A stretch of DNA of 51,030 nucleotides from Herbiconiux sp. Its GTDB lineage: Bacteria > Actinomycetota > Actinomycetes > Actinomycetales > Microbacteriaceae. The DNA is taken from assembly GCF_023264895.1 (NCBI RefSeq), contig NZ_JAHFUY010000029.1:1-51030 (forward strand), read 5' to 3'. Under the pieces are notes generated by a model. That model searched no databases and was not told where the DNA came from. It was given only the letters and a program-made list of their open reading frames with translations. Both the position numbers and the translations under genes were made by a program. This document shows, in pieces, positions 1-9,067 of the stretch. The first letter of the stretch is position 1; every line of letters starts with the position of its first letter.

Positions 1-764
<764 letters not shown>

Positions 765-846
765 GGCATTCACCCAACCACACCCGAATGGGGGGCGGCA
801 ATCTCTCATACGATTCCGTGACTGAACCGAAATGCACGCGAAACAC

Positions 847-1647
847 TCAGGAGCGGTGGGCGAACGCGCTCTCGTAGAGGCAGACGGATGCCGCGGTGGC
901 GAGGTTGAGCGACTCGGCCTGGCCGTAGATCGGCAGCGAGACGGCGCGGTCGACGAGCGCGAGGTGCTCGTCTTCGAGGCCCCGCGCCTCGTTGCCGAAG
1001 ACCCAGGCGGTGGGTGCGGCGAGGACCCCGGCGGTGCGCACGTCGAGCAGGTCGTCGCCCTTGATGTCGGCGGCGAGAACCTGCAGGCCGGCCTCGCGGG
1101 CACGATCGACGATGTCGCCGAGAGTCGCCTCACGGGCCACCGGGAGGTGGAAGAGCGAACCCGTGGTGGAGCGGACCACCTTGGGGTTGTAGAGGTCGAC
1201 CGAGCGGCCGGTCAGGATGACCGCATCGGCGCCCGCCGCATCCGCCGCCCGGATGATGGTGCCGGCGTTGCTGGGGTCGCGCACCTCCTCGAGCACCGCG
1301 ATGAGTCGCGGGGAGGCGGCGAAGATGTCCTTGACCGCGGTGGGGAACTGGCGGCAGACCGCCACGAAGCCCTGCGGGGTGACCGTGTCGGCCATCGTGT
1401 CGAGCACCTGCTCGGTCACGAACTCCACCTCGAGCCCGGCGTCAGCCGCGCCGCGCGCGATGTCGCCGTACCGCTCGAGGGCGGTGGGGGTGGCGTAGAG
1501 CTCGACGAGGAGCTCGGACCCGTAGGCCAGCGCTTCACTGACCGCCTGGGGGCCCTCCAAGAGGAAGAGCCCGGTCTCGGACCGGGCTCCCCTCTTGGCG
1601 AGTTTCGCCACGGCCCTGACACGAGGTGATCTCGGATTGTCCAGCAT
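847..1647 (-). CDS. tsnR: TrmH/SpoU-family rRNA 2'-O-methyltransferase
   Basis: SAM-dependent 2'-O-ribose methyltransferase of the SPOUT (TrmH/SpoU) superfamily, probably acting on 23S rRNA. The 266-residue protein has the N-terminal substrate-binding region (start MLDNPRSPRV) and the C-terminal knotted SPOUT motifs: N-E-A-R-G-L near residue 218 and SLNLATAA near 245. It follows rplT on the same strand, where actinobacteria usually keep a TsnR-like gene, so co-expression with the infC-rpmI-rplT cluster is likely. The gene symbol follows that positional convention. The modified nucleotide cannot be read from sequence and RlmB-like activity is an alternative. Confidence 0.88.
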   Translation of the reverse strand: MLDNPRSPRVRAVAKLAKRGARSETGLFLLEGPQAVSEALAYGSELLVELYATPTALERYGDIARGAADAGLEVEFVTEQVLDTMADTVTPQGFVAVCRQFPTAVKDIFAASPRLIAVLEEVRDPSNAGTIIRAADAAGADAVILTGRSVDLYNPKVVRSTTGSLFHLPVAREATLGDIVDRAREAGLQVLAADIKGDDLLDVRTAGVLAAPTAWVFGNEARGLEDEHLALVDRAVSLPIYGQAESLNLATAASVCLYESAFAHRS

Positions 1648-1687
1648 GTGGCGCTCTCTGTGTTCTGTTGTCGGCTGCGGAGACTCG

Positions 1688-2074
1688 CTACGCGGCGGTC
1701 TTCGGTGCCGAGGTGTCGGCGGGAAGAGCGGCCTTGGCGCTCGCGACGATCGCCGCGAAGGTGGCGGGCTCGTTGACGGCCAGCTCCGCGAGCATGCGGC
1801 GGTCGACCTGGATGCCGGCCAGGGCGAGACCCTGGATGAAGCGGTTGTAGGTCAGGCCGTTCGCACGCGACGCGGCGTTGATGCGCTGGATCCACAGACG
1901 GCGGAAGTCGCCCTTGCGCGCACGGCGGTCACGGTAGGAGTAGACGAACGAGTGGGTGACCTGCTCCTTCGCCTTGCGGTAGAGGCGCGACCGCTGACCG
2001 CGGTAGCCCGCGGCGCGCTCGAGGATGACCCGACGCTTCTTGTGGGCGTTGACGGCCCTCTTCACTCTTGCCAT
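1688..2074 (-). CDS. rplT: 50S ribosomal protein L20
   Basis: Large-subunit protein L20, needed early in 50S assembly where it binds 23S rRNA. The 128-residue product has the typical basic N-terminus ([15 protein letters not shown]) and the conserved core including RLYRKAKEQ and [12 protein letters not shown]; length is normal for an actinobacterial L20, with a short acidic/alanine C-terminal tail. It lies 42 bases downstream of rpmI and upstream of the rRNA methyltransferase gene in the conserved infC-rpmI-rplT order. L20 is the classical autogenous repressor of this operon in other bacteria; no L20 operator was identified here. Confidence 0.98.
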   Translation of the reverse strand: MARVKRAVNAHKKRRVILERAAGYRGQRSRLYRKAKEQVTHSFVYSYRDRRARKGDFRRLWIQRINAASRANGLTYNRFIQGLALAGIQVDRRMLAELAVNEPATFAAIVASAKAALPADTSAPKTAA

Positions 2075-2116
2075 TGTTCTTTTCCTTCGTGTCTCTGGTC
2101 GGCAGCAGTCGGTGGA

Positions 2117-2311
2117 CTACAGGCCGAGAAGCTTCTTGGCGACCTTGGTGTCGGCCTTGGACAGCGTCTGGTCCTTGTTCAGGCGAGCCTTGCGCCCCGG
2201 GGCCTTGACCTCCAGGTTGTGGCGCATGCCGGCCTGCTGCTTCATCAGCTTGCCGGTACCGGTGACCTTGAATCGCTTCTTGGCACCGGAGTGCGTCTTC
2301 ATCTTGGGCAT
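2117..2311 (-). CDS. rpmI: 50S ribosomal protein L35
   Basis: Large-subunit protein L35, 64 residues, a normal length. The start is ATG 2311 ([18 protein letters not shown]), the invariant N-terminus of the family. The open frame extends further upstream, but that extension is proline-rich and unlike L35. A GAGGAGAAC stretch immediately upstream supplies the ribosome-binding site. Lies between infC and rplT, co-transcribed on the minus strand. Confidence 0.97.
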   Translation of the reverse strand: MPKMKTHSGAKKRFKVTGTGKLMKQQAGMRHNLEVKAPGRKARLNKDQTLSKADTKVAKKLLGL

Positions 2312-2366
2312 GGGGTTCTCCTCGTGTTGTTCGGGCTTGTCGCGGCCGGGACGGCCGGTGGGGGTG

Positions 2367-3026
2367 CTACTCGGCCGCGGCAGCCGGTGAAGCCGGTGCC
2401 GGGTCGGAGTTCTGGGGGGCTTCGGCGGCGGGCGCCTCGGCGACGGGTGCGTCGCCTTCGCGGGCATGCGCCTTCGACGCGTCGCGCTTGGCGTTCTGCT
2501 CGGCCTTGGCCTCGGACTTGTTCTTCAGCGGGCCGATGACCATGACCATGTTGCGGCCGTCGATGGTGGGGCTGGACTCGACGGTGCCGAACTCGGCCAC
2601 GTCCTCCGCGAAGCGCTGGAGCAGACGCACGCCCTGGTCGGGGCGGGACTGCTCACGGCCGCGGAAGAGGATCATCGCCTTGACCTTGTCGCCGGCCTTC
2701 AGGAAGCCCTCGGCGCGCTTGCGCTTGGTCTCGTAGTCGTGCACGTCGATCTTCAGGCGGAAACGGACCTCTTTGAGGATCGTGTTGGCCTGGTTGCGGC
2801 GGGCCTCCTTGGCCTTCTGCGCGGCTTCGTACTTGAACTTTCCGTAGTCCATGATCTTCGCGACCGGGGGCTTGGAGTTGGGTGCGACCTCGACGAGGTC
2901 GAGGTCAGCCTCCTGGGCAAGCCGAAGGGCGACGTCGATGCTGACGACGCCGACCTGCTCGCCGCCGGGGCCCACGAGGCGGACCTCGGGGACTCGAATA
3001 CGGTCGTTGGTACGGGGATCGCTGAT
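2367..3026 (-). CDS. infC: Translation initiation factor IF-3, apparent ATC start
   Basis: IF-3 binds the 30S subunit, prevents premature 50S joining and discriminates against non-standard start codons. The conserved protein begins [16 protein letters not shown] and includes [11 protein letters not shown] and the C-terminal domain with [12 protein letters not shown]. An AAGGAG ribosome site (3038-3033) lies 6 bases before an ATC codon at 3026, exactly where the family's conserved region begins, so I place the start there (219 residues). An in-frame ATG at 3071 would add 15 residues but has no usable ribosome site. Rare AUU/AUC/AUA starts on infC are the known basis of IF-3 autoregulation. The tail (about residues 180-219) is alanine/proline rich. 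First gene of infC-rpmI-rplT. Confidence 0.93.
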   Translation of the reverse strand: MSDPRTNDRIRVPEVRLVGPGGEQVGVVSIDVALRLAQEADLDLVEVAPNSKPPVAKIMDYGKFKYEAAQKAKEARRNQANTILKEVRFRLKIDVHDYETKRKRAEGFLKAGDKVKAMILFRGREQSRPDQGVRLLQRFAEDVAEFGTVESSPTIDGRNMVMVIGPLKNKSEAKAEQNAKRDASKAHAREGDAPVAEAPAAEAPQNSDPAPASPAAAAE

Positions 3027-3032
3027 GCGTTG

Positions 3033-3038
3033 CTCCTT
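3033..3038 (-). promoter_or_regulatory. Ribosome-binding site that fixes the infC start
   Basis: AAGGAG on the minus strand, 6 bases before the ATC codon at 3026. It is the best Shine-Dalgarno match in the infC leader and is badly placed for the upstream ATG at 3071. Confidence 0.75.
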
Positions 3039-3040
3039 AG

Positions 3041-3098
3041 TTTCGTGTGTGTTCACGAAAGCAAAGGACATCCCTCGATGTGAGCACGCTGACGTGCT
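3041..3098 (-). promoter_or_regulatory. infC leader: two hairpins
   Basis: Two inverted repeats lie in the presumed untranslated leader of infC. The proximal one is TTTCGTG / CACGAAA with a 6-base loop (3041-3060), ending 3 bases before the ribosome site. The distal one is AGCACG / CGTGCT with a 4-base loop (3083-3098), which can be extended past a bulged base by GTG/CAC. Neither is followed by a T run in the infC direction, so they are not simple terminators. A regulatory role is inference. Confidence 0.45.
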
Positions 3099-3296
3099 TC
3101 ACACCACACCCTGTCTCTGCGCTGATCCCGTGACCCGTAGGCACCGGCAGCAACGCAGGGAGTGCAATGACCCGGTAACCTGTTGAGGCGGTTATGCGCG
3201 GGTGGGAGATTCTCCACTTTCGTACTGAGACCAATGGCCTCAGAGCCGCAGAGAGTCTATCAGAGACTCGGCCCTTATAGCGAAGGACTTCTCTCG

Positions 3297-3647
3297 ATGA
3301 GTGAAACCAGTCTGCCCGACGACTCGTCGTCCGCCATCCGCGACATCGCGGAGGTGCCCGCGATCGAGATCGTGACCACCGCCGCCGTGCACCTCATGAG
3401 CGCGGCGGCCGTGAAGTGCGGGCTCTCGGACGACCCCGACGTCGAGACGGACCTCGACGAGGCGCGGAAGCTCATCACCGCGCTGGCCGGGCTCGTGACG
3501 GCGTCGGCGCCGTTCCTCGGCGACCAGCACGCCAGGAGCCTCCGCGACGGACTGCGCTCGCTCCAGCTCGCGTTCCGCGAGGCGTCGGCCATCCAGGACC
3601 CGGTGGGCGAGGGCCCCGGCGAGAAGTACACCGGCCCCGTCAGCTGA
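3297..3647 (+). CDS. DUF1844 family protein
   Basis: Small soluble protein of 116 residues matching the DUF1844 pattern (IVTTAAVHLMSAAAVKCGL, acidic D-L-D-E-A, then LITALAGLV). Function unknown. It is divergent from infC, and DUF1844 genes are common neighbours of infC in actinobacteria. Start at ATG 3297 with GAAGGA about 9 bases upstream; the open frame extends further but without a better ribosome site. No signal peptide or membrane segment. Its stop overlaps the stop of the convergent SseB-family gene by 8 bases. Confidence 0.85.
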   Translation: MSETSLPDDSSSAIRDIAEVPAIEIVTTAAVHLMSAAAVKCGLSDDPDVETDLDEARKLITALAGLVTASAPFLGDQHARSLRDGLRSLQLAFREASAIQDPVGEGPGEKYTGPVS

Positions 3648-4464
3648 CGGCGGTGATCCGCACGCCGAGCGAGTCGACCCGCTCGGCGATGATCCCGCTC
3701 TCCGCCCAGCGCTGCTGCAGGCGGGCGATCAGGGCGTCGAGAGCGGGCTGATCGAGCCCGGGCACGAGGGCGAGCACCGCGACGACCTCGGGGCCACGGA
3801 GCCTGGCCTCCGGGTCTCCCCCGACCACGCGGATGCCGGCGACGGCCGGCTCGTCACCGGTGGCGAGCTCGAAGGCGTCGACGACATCCGGATCCCGGGG
3901 CGCCGGCACCCAGGACTCCCCCTGGGCGAGAGCCCAGACGGCGGGACGGCGGAGGACGAACTCGGTGGGCGATCCGGGGTCGAGCACGATGAGCTCCGTG
4001 CCCTCTGCCGCGGCTGCGAGGGCTGCCCGGCGTGCGTCGACGGGGATCGGGCGGGCCTTCGGGTTCCAGGCCGAGAGCGCGGTGACCGAGGTGAAGGCGG
4101 GGAGCACCGTGCGACCGCCCGGGCCGCTGACCGTGACGAGGGAGAGCTCCTGGGTCTTGTCGACCCGGAGGCCCGCATCCGTTACGCCTTCGTCTCCGGC
4201 GTGGGCGACGAGGGGCACGAGCAGACGGGCGCCGCGGAGGGCGTCGACGACGGCCTCCGGACCGGACCGGCCGTCCCGGAAGGAGGTCAGGGCGTCGACG
4301 ACCACCTGAGGTGCGCTGCCGTCGTCGGCCTCGTGGCCGTGGGGCTCGAAGTGGCGGCCCTTCCAGGGCTGGCCGGCGGAGTCTGTGCCGGTGTGGGCGT
4401 GGCCGTCCGTCCCTCCGTCGGCGGCTCCGTGGGTGCTGCCGTGGGTGCTGGCGTCGTCAGTCAG
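3640..4464 (-). CDS. SseB family protein, start uncertain (probable CTG)
   Basis: SseB N-terminal-type domain protein of unknown role. The conserved part runs from [13 protein letters not shown], through [17 protein letters not shown] and [10 protein letters not shown], to [21 protein letters not shown]. It lies immediately downstream of priA. The start is a problem: in this frame there is no ATG, GTG or TTG near the priA stop. The closest plausible start is CTG at 4464, overlapping the priA stop as CTGACTGA and giving 274 residues. Alternatives are ATG 4557, which overlaps priA by about 100 bases and gives a priA-antiphase N-terminus, and GTG 4305, which loses the conserved N-terminal segment. 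The N-terminal 40 residues are His/Gly/Asp rich. Confidence 0.78.
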   Translation of the reverse strand: MTDDASTHGSTHGAADGGTDGHAHTGTDSAGQPWKGRHFEPHGHEADDGSAPQVVVDALTSFRDGRSGPEAVVDALRGARLLVPLVAHAGDEGVTDAGLRVDKTQELSLVTVSGPGGRTVLPAFTSVTALSAWNPKARPIPVDARRAALAAAAEGTELIVLDPGSPTEFVLRRPAVWALAQGESWVPAPRDPDVVDAFELATGDEPAVAGIRVVGGDPEARLRGPEVVAVLALVPGLDQPALDALIARLQQRWAESGIIAERVDSLGVRITAVS

Positions 4465-5203
4465 ATGCCACGTCCAGCGCCTCGGCGAGGGTGAACGCGC
4501 CCGAGTAGAGCGCGCGGCCCACGATCGCACCCTCGAGGCCGAGCGGCACGAGCTCACGGAGCTCGGCGAGGTCGTCGAGGCTCGAGATGCCGCCGGAGGC
4601 GATGACGGGGCGCGAGGTGCGCTCCATGACCTGGCGGAGCAGGTCGACGTTCGGGCCCTTGAGCGTGCCGTCCTTCGTGACGTCGGTCACGACGTAGCGG
4701 GCGCAGCCGGCCTCCTCGAGGCGGTCCATGACGGCCCAGAGGTCGCCGGCGTCCTGCGTCCAGCCCCGGGCGGCGAGGGTGGTGCCGCGCACGTCGAGCC
4801 CCACGGCCACGGCCTCGCCGTACTGCGCAATGACGTTGGCGGCCCACTCGGGGTTCTCGAGCGCCGCGGTGCCGAGGTTGATGCGCTTCGCACCGGACTC
4901 GAGAGCCGTCTCGAGGCTCTCGTCGTCGCGGATGCCGCCGGAGACCTCGACGTTGACGCCCTTGGCCTGGCGGATGACCTTCTTGATCACGCCGAGGTTG
5001 CTGCCACGGCCGAAGGCGGCGTCGAGGTCGACGAGGTGGATCCACTCGGCACCCTGCGAGATCCAGTCCGCCGCCGCGTCGACCGGGTCGCCGTGATGCG
5101 TCTCGGTGCCGGCCTTGCCCTGGGTCAGGCGCACGGCCTTGCCGGAGGCGACATCGACCGCGGGCAGGAGCACCAGCTTCGGCGCCTTGTTGAACTCGCT
5201 CAT
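4457..5203 (-). CDS. priA: ProFAR isomerase PriA / HisA (bifunctional type expected)
   Basis: TIM-barrel isomerase converting ProFAR to PRFAR in histidine synthesis. In actinobacteria this enzyme (PriA) usually also does the TrpF reaction of tryptophan synthesis. 248 residues, start ATG 5203 ([26 protein letters not shown]). Catalytic Asp in LLPAVDV and the second acidic residue in [19 protein letters not shown] are visible, as are the phosphate-binding [10 protein letters not shown] and [11 protein letters not shown] loops. GAGAGAAGAG before the start is the ribosome site. Downstream of hisH by 115 bases and overlapping the SseB-family start. Dual function is family knowledge, not shown by sequence. 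Confidence 0.92.
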   Translation of the reverse strand: MSEFNKAPKLVLLPAVDVASGKAVRLTQGKAGTETHHGDPVDAAADWISQGAEWIHLVDLDAAFGRGSNLGVIKKVIRQAKGVNVEVSGGIRDDESLETALESGAKRINLGTAALENPEWAANVIAQYGEAVAVGLDVRGTTLAARGWTQDAGDLWAVMDRLEEAGCARYVVTDVTKDGTLKGPNVDLLRQVMERTSRPVIASGGISSLDDLAELRELVPLGLEGAIVGRALYSGAFTLAEALDVASD

Positions 5204-5263
5204 GACTCTTCTCTCGTTCCGGCCCCGCACGACTCGGCTGGCTGCGTGCGACTGCCCCCCGCG

Positions 5264-5293
5264 ATAGTAGCGACTCGCGGTGGCCACGTCGAA
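5264..5293 (-). promoter_or_regulatory. Possible weak promoter for priA
   Basis: In the 115-base hisH-priA gap the minus strand has TTCGAC (5293-5288) and TACTAT (5269-5264) spaced by 18 bases, a partial sigma70-type match about 60 bases before priA. It would allow priA and the SseB gene to be expressed apart from hisCBH. Only hexamer similarity supports it. Confidence 0.3.
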
Positions 5294-5294
5294 A

Positions 5295-5330
5295 CGGATG
5301 TCAGCGGAGCGTCGGATGTCAGCGCAGGGT
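5295..5330. repeat. 18-bp tandem repeat at the hisH stop codon
   Basis: Two adjacent 18-base units (5295-5312 and 5313-5330, 16/18 identical) cover the last codons and stop of hisH and then repeat just past it, so the stop context CGCTGACATCCG occurs twice on the minus strand. Confidence 0.7.
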
Positions 5331-5957
5331 GCCGATCCAGTTCGCGAGCAGGCGGATGCCGGCCTCGCCGGACTTCTCTGGGTGGAACTGCGTGGCCGAG
5401 AGAGGCCCGTTCTCCACGGCCGCGACGAAACGGGAGCCGTGCTCGGACCAGGTGACCAGCGGCGGCCGGTGCGTGACGTCCGGAGTCAGGTGCCAGTCCT
5501 GCGCGGCGTAGGAGTGCACGAAGTAGAAGCGCTCGTCGCGGATGCCATCGAAGAGGACAGAGTCCGAGGGTGCATCGACGGTGTTCCACCCCATGTGCGG
5601 CACCACGTCGGCCTCGAGCGGACGCACGGTGCCAGGCCACTCGCCGAGGCCCTCGGTGTCGACGCCGCGCTCGATGCCGTCGGCGAACATGACCTGCATG
5701 CCCACGCAGATCCCGAGCACCGGCCGGCCGCCCGCGAGCCGCCGGTCGATGACCTCGCCGCCGCGCACGGCAGCGAGCTGCTCCATGACCGCGCTGAAGG
5801 CGCCGACGCCGGGCACCACGAGACCGTCGGCTTCGAGCGCGGCAGCGCGGTCGCCCGTGACGGTCACGTCGGCACCCGCGCGCTCGAGGGCTTTGGCCGC
5901 GGAGTGGATGTTGCCGCTGCCGTAGTCGAGCAGCACGACGTTCGGGCGCGCGGTCAC
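5319..5957 (-). CDS. hisH: Imidazole glycerol phosphate synthase glutamine amidotransferase subunit
   Basis: Class I glutaminase subunit that feeds ammonia to HisF in histidine and AICAR formation. 212 residues, normal length. Nucleophile Cys84 in [10 protein letters not shown] and the C-terminal His-x-Glu of FHPEKSG complete the triad; the N-terminal [10 protein letters not shown] motif is typical. Start ATG 5957 overlaps the hisB stop as ATGA, so translation is probably coupled. The partner hisF is not in the window. Confidence 0.96.
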   Translation of the reverse strand: MTARPNVVLLDYGSGNIHSAAKALERAGADVTVTGDRAAALEADGLVVPGVGAFSAVMEQLAAVRGGEVIDRRLAGGRPVLGICVGMQVMFADGIERGVDTEGLGEWPGTVRPLEADVVPHMGWNTVDAPSDSVLFDGIRDERFYFVHSYAAQDWHLTPDVTHRPPLVTWSEHGSRFVAAVENGPLSATQFHPEKSGEAGIRLLANWIGTLR

Positions 5958-6559
5958 AGGGCGCCCTTGGTGGAGGGGATGCCGGACACGAGCGGGTCGA
6001 GCGCCTTGGCCTGGCGGAAGGCGCGCGCGAAGGCCTTGAACTCCGCCTCGGCGATGTGGTGCGGGTCGCGGCCGTTCAGCACCGTGACGTGCACGGTGAG
6101 ACCGGCGTTGAAGGTGATGGCCTCGAAGACGTGGCGCACCATCGAACCGGTGAAGTGACCGCCGATGAGGTGGAACTCGAAGCCCGCAGGCTCGCCCGTG
6201 TGCACGAGGTAGGGGCGGCCCGAGATGTCGACGACGGCCTGCACGAGCGCCTCGTCGAGCGGCACGAGCGCGTCGCCGAAGCGCGAGATGCCCGACTTGT
6301 CGCCGAGGGCCTGCCGGATGGCCTGACCGAGCAGGATCCCCGTGTCCTCCACCGTGTGGTGCACGTCGATCTCGATGTCGCCCTTCGCGCGCACGGTGAG
6401 GTCGGTGAGCGAGTGCTTCGCGAACGCGGTCAGCAGGTGGTCGTAGAACGGCACCGAGGTCTGGATGTCGGAGACGCCCGTGCCGTCGAGGTCGAGCGAG
6501 AGCTCGATCGACGACTCGCTGGTCTCGCGCTGCAGGCGGGCGGTGCGGGGTGCGGTCAT
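5954..6559 (-). CDS. hisB: Imidazoleglycerol-phosphate dehydratase
   Basis: Dehydrates imidazole glycerol phosphate to imidazole acetol phosphate. 201 residues, the monofunctional form without the phosphatase domain. The metal-binding motifs [14 protein letters not shown] and [15 protein letters not shown] are intact, as is [13 protein letters not shown]. Start ATG 6559, 10 bases downstream of the hisC stop; its own stop overlaps hisH by 4 bases. Confidence 0.97.
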   Translation of the reverse strand: MTAPRTARLQRETSESSIELSLDLDGTGVSDIQTSVPFYDHLLTAFAKHSLTDLTVRAKGDIEIDVHHTVEDTGILLGQAIRQALGDKSGISRFGDALVPLDEALVQAVVDISGRPYLVHTGEPAGFEFHLIGGHFTGSMVRHVFEAITFNAGLTVHVTVLNGRDPHHIAEAEFKAFARAFRQAKALDPLVSGIPSTKGAL

Positions 6560-6569
6560 GGTGACAATC

Positions 6570-7664
6570 CTACCGAGGGGTCAACTCGCGCATGGCGTCG
6601 AGGAAGGCGGTGGTCTCGGCGGCCGTGCCCGCGCTCACCCGCAGGTGGCCGGGGATGCTGAGGTTGCGGATGATGATGCCGCGCTCAAGCAGCTGCTGCC
6701 AGAGGCCCTCGGGATCGGCGACCCCGCCGAAGAGCACGAAGTTCGCCGCACTCGGCCACGGGTGGTAGCCGAGCTCGGCGAGCCCCTGCTCGATGCGGTC
6801 GCGCTGGAGCTTGATGTCGTCGACCATGGCGAGCATCTCGGGTGCGTGGGCGAGAGCTGCGACGGCCGCCGCCTGGGTGAGCGCAGAGAGGTGGTACGGC
6901 AGGCGCACGAGCCTCAGTGCGTCGGTGACCGCGGGGTCGGCGGCGAGGTAGCCGAGGCGCGCGCCCGCGAAGGCGAACGCCTTGCTCATCGTGCGGGAGA
7001 CGATCAGGCGCGGACGGCCCTCGAGCAGGCTCAGTGCCGTGGGCTCGCCCTCGGCCGTGAACTCGGCGTAGGCCTCGTCGACCACGACGATCCCGTCGAA
7101 CGCGTCGTAGACCCCGCTGACGGTGTCGAGGCCGAGTGCCGTGCCGGTCGGGTTGTTGGGAGAGCAAAGGAAGACGATGTCGGGCTCGGTGCGGCGCACC
7201 CAGTCGACGGCGGTTTCGGGCGAGATGAGGTAGTCGGCGTCGCGCTCTGCCGCGATCCAGCGCGTGCCCGTGGCGTGCGCGATGATCGAGTGCATCGAGT
7301 AGGTGGGCGGGAAGCCGAGCACGGAGCGGCCCGGACCGCCGAAGGCCATGAGGATCTGCTGCAGGATCTCGTTCGACCCGTTCGCCGCCCAGATGCCCTC
7401 GGCGCCCAGCTCGAGGCCGGGCTCGGTGCTCACGAGGTAGCGGGCCAGCGATTCGCGGAGAGCCGTGAACTCGCGATCCGGGTAGCGGTTGACGGTGAGC
7501 AGCTCCCGAGCGACCGACTCGATGATGTCGCGCGCCACGTCCTCCGGGATGGGGTGGGTGTTCTCGTTGACGTTCAGCTCGACCGGCAGGTGCAGGTGCG
7601 GAGCGCCGTAGGGCTCGAGGCCCCGGAGGTCGTCGCGGATGGGGAGGTCGGAGAGGGAGGTCAC
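6570..7664 (-). CDS. hisC: Histidinol-phosphate aminotransferase
   Basis: PLP enzyme that transaminates imidazole acetol phosphate. 364 residues from GTG 7664 (V-T-S-L-S-D-L-P); the open frame continues upstream but that extension is Arg-rich and unlike HisC. Visible family features: [26 protein letters not shown], the GSNEILQQ loop, and the PLP lysine in [17 protein letters not shown]. First gene of the hisC-hisB-hisH-priA run. hisD is not upstream; the LysM gene is. Confidence 0.95.
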   Translation of the reverse strand: MTSLSDLPIRDDLRGLEPYGAPHLHLPVELNVNENTHPIPEDVARDIIESVARELLTVNRYPDREFTALRESLARYLVSTEPGLELGAEGIWAANGSNEILQQILMAFGGPGRSVLGFPPTYSMHSIIAHATGTRWIAAERDADYLISPETAVDWVRRTEPDIVFLCSPNNPTGTALGLDTVSGVYDAFDGIVVVDEAYAEFTAEGEPTALSLLEGRPRLIVSRTMSKAFAFAGARLGYLAADPAVTDALRLVRLPYHLSALTQAAAVAALAHAPEMLAMVDDIKLQRDRIEQGLAELGYHPWPSAANFVLFGGVADPEGLWQQLLERGIIIRNLSIPGHLRVSAGTAAETTAFLDAMRELTPR

Positions 7665-7717
7665 CCGAAGAATTCTACGAGGTCGACCGGATGCGCGGTG
7701 TGAGCACGCACGACGCG

Positions 7718-8116
7718 CTACTCCGCGAGGTCGGCCGGGACGGCGATGCGCTGGCCGGGCTGGACAGCCGACTCGCTCAGCTGATTGAGGCTCATGATCT
7801 CGGCGATCACATCGCGCGGATCGGCCTCGGGAGCGAGCGTCTCGGCGATGACCCACAGGCTCTGGCCGGCCTTCACCGTCAGGTAGTCGAACTCGGCACC
7901 CGCGGTGCTCCCGGTCGCGACGGCCGAGCCTCCGCTGAACATCGCGAAGAACCCGAGCACGAGGATGATCGGCAGCGCCACCACGGCGGCGAGCACGGCA
8001 CGGCCACGAGCGGTGATGCGCAAGCGGACCGTGGGTGCGGGGGCGGCGGCGAGCCCGGAGACAGGCGCGGCGACGGATGCGGTGCGGGTGGTGCGGAGAG
8101 GTGCTGCGTAGCTCAT
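7718..8116 (-). CDS. Small LysM-domain membrane protein, probable SOS-induced division inhibitor
   Basis: 132 residues: a basic N-terminal segment, one membrane helix (about 40-60, [21 protein letters not shown]), then an extracytoplasmic LysM domain (about 78-127, [12 protein letters not shown] to PGQRIAVP). Start ATG 8116 has a full AGGAGG ribosome site. It is divergent from lexA and its own promoter -10 is covered by a LexA box (8178-8191). The same arrangement, with a LysM or small membrane SOS protein opposite lexA, is known for YneA (Bacillus), Rv2719c/ChiZ (Mycobacterium) and DivS (Corynebacterium), which delay division after DNA damage. Function here is inferred from that context. No catalytic hydrolase domain is visible. 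Confidence 0.88.
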   Translation of the reverse strand: MSYAAPLRTTRTASVAAPVSGLAAAPAPTVRLRITARGRAVLAAVVALPIILVLGFFAMFSGGSAVATGSTAGAEFDYLTVKAGQSLWVIAETLAPEADPRDVIAEIMSLNQLSESAVQPGQRIAVPADLAE

Positions 8117-8132
8117 GATTCCTCCTGAAGGG

Positions 8133-8168
8133 TTCGTACCGGCGCTCGGCCGGGAGCGCCGATACGAA
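8133..8168 (-). promoter_or_regulatory. 5' leader hairpin of the LysM gene
   Basis: A 15-base stem with one mismatch (arms 8168-8154 and 8147-8133) begins within a few bases of the transcript start predicted from the promoter at 8208/8180 and ends 10 bases before the AGGAGG site. It may stabilise the transcript or affect translation. No T run follows, so it is unlikely to be an attenuator. Confidence 0.5.
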
Positions 8169-8177
8169 GTCTTGTTC

Positions 8178-8191
8178 CGAATGTATATTCG
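8178..8191. promoter_or_regulatory. LexA (SOS) box, LysM promoter
   Basis: CGAATGTATATTCG, a palindromic Gram-positive-type SOS box with outer CGAA/TTCG intact. It overlaps the -10 hexamer of the leftward promoter, so LexA binding should block the LysM gene. Confidence 0.8.
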
Positions 8192-8208
8192 AATTTGCGG
8201 TTCGTCAA
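8180..8208 (-). promoter_or_regulatory. Promoter of the LysM gene
   Basis: Minus-strand -35 TTGACG (8208-8203) and -10 TACATT (8185-8180) are separated by exactly 17 bases. The -10 lies inside the LexA box at 8178-8191, so repression by occlusion is the expected mode. Predicted transcript start is near 8173. Confidence 0.65.
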
Positions 8209-8240
8209 GCGATCCCACCTCGAAGATTCGGCGACACACT

Positions 8241-8254
8241 CGAACATATGTGTG
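8241..8254. promoter_or_regulatory. LexA (SOS) box, lexA promoter
   Basis: CGAACATATGTGTG: a perfect left half-site and centre of the CGAACATATGTTCG consensus, with a degenerate right half. It overlaps the -35 of the rightward lexA promoter, as expected for LexA autoregulation. A slightly weak box is common on lexA itself. Confidence 0.72.
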
Positions 8255-8279
8255 TTTTCGAGCACTTCTCGGATACAGT
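8251..8279 (+). promoter_or_regulatory. Promoter of lexA
   Basis: -35 TGTGTT (8251-8256) and -10 TACAGT (8274-8279) with a 17-base spacer, overlapped by the LexA box at 8241-8254. The leader to the GTG at 8385 would be about 100 bases. Confidence 0.5.
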
Positions 8280-8384
8280 TTCGATCGACAGGTGAACTCA
8301 ACCAGCAGCCACCGACACTGGGTCCGCGAGGGCCGAGGACGAGGCGATGGAGCGCAGCAAGACGGAGCGCAGAAAGCAGGAGAC

Positions 8385-9059
8385 GTGGCGAACGACATCG
8401 GGCGCACCAGGCGACGCAAGAGCCTCAGCGACAAGCAGCTCGCGATCCTCGACGTGATCCAGCGCTCCGTGCTGTCACGCGGCTATCCGCCGAGCATGCG
8501 CGAGATCGGCGACGCCGTCGGGCTGGCCTCGCTCTCGAGCGTCACGCACCAGCTCAACCAGCTCGAGCTCTCGGGCTACCTCCGCCGCGACCCGAACCGT
8601 CCTCGCGCCATGGAGGTGCTGATCGACGTGCCGAGCCTCGACGATGCGCCGTCGCCGGACGCCGACTCCGCGCCGCCGGTCGGCGACGCCACGCTCGTGC
8701 CGCTCGTCGGCCGTATCGCCGCCGGCATCCCGATCACCGCCGAGCAGCAGGTCGACGAGGTGTTCCCCCTCCCCCGGCAGCTCGTCGGCAACGGCGACCT
8801 CTTCATGCTCAAGGTGGTGGGCGAGTCGATGATCGACGCGGCCATCTGCGACGGCGACTGGGTCGTCATCCGCCAGCAGAGCACCGCCGAGAACGGCGAC
8901 ATCGTGGCCGCCATGCTCGACGAGGAGGCCACCGTGAAGGTGTTCCGCCAGCGCGACGGCCACACGTGGCTGCTCCCCCGCAACTCCAATTTCGAGCCGA
9001 TCCTGGGCGACTTCGCAACGGTGCTCGGCAAGGTCGTCGCCGTATTGAGGGCTGTCTAG
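8385..9059 (+). CDS. lexA: SOS repressor LexA
   Basis: Self-cleaving transcriptional repressor of the SOS regulon. 224 residues from GTG 8385. The N-terminal winged helix (about 10-75) contains [20 protein letters not shown]. The S24 peptidase domain has the Ala113-Gly114 cleavage site (GRIAAGIPI), Ser148 (GESMIDAAI) and Lys185 (EATVKVF). AGGAG lies only 2 bases before the GTG, shorter than ideal, but no better start is in frame. Divergent from the LysM gene and autoregulated through the box at 8241-8254. RecA, which triggers cleavage, is encoded at 15720-16811. Confidence 0.97.
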   Translation: MANDIGRTRRRKSLSDKQLAILDVIQRSVLSRGYPPSMREIGDAVGLASLSSVTHQLNQLELSGYLRRDPNRPRAMEVLIDVPSLDDAPSPDADSAPPVGDATLVPLVGRIAAGIPITAEQQVDEVFPLPRQLVGNGDLFMLKVVGESMIDAAICDGDWVVIRQQSTAENGDIVAAMLDEEATVKVFRQRDGHTWLLPRNSNFEPILGDFATVLGKVVAVLRAV

Positions 9060-9067
9060 CTGCGGCA

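Noticed and set aside
3027-3071. ATG 3071 as the infC start
   Set aside because: No ribosome-binding site, and the added 15 residues are not part of the IF-3 family; ATC 3026 has an ideal AAGGAG.
8189-8205. A third LexA box (TTCGAATTTGCGGTTCG)
   Set aside because: Half-sites are in the wrong orientation and spacing for the CGAAC-N4-GTTCG pattern; it is mostly flank of the box at 8178-8191.
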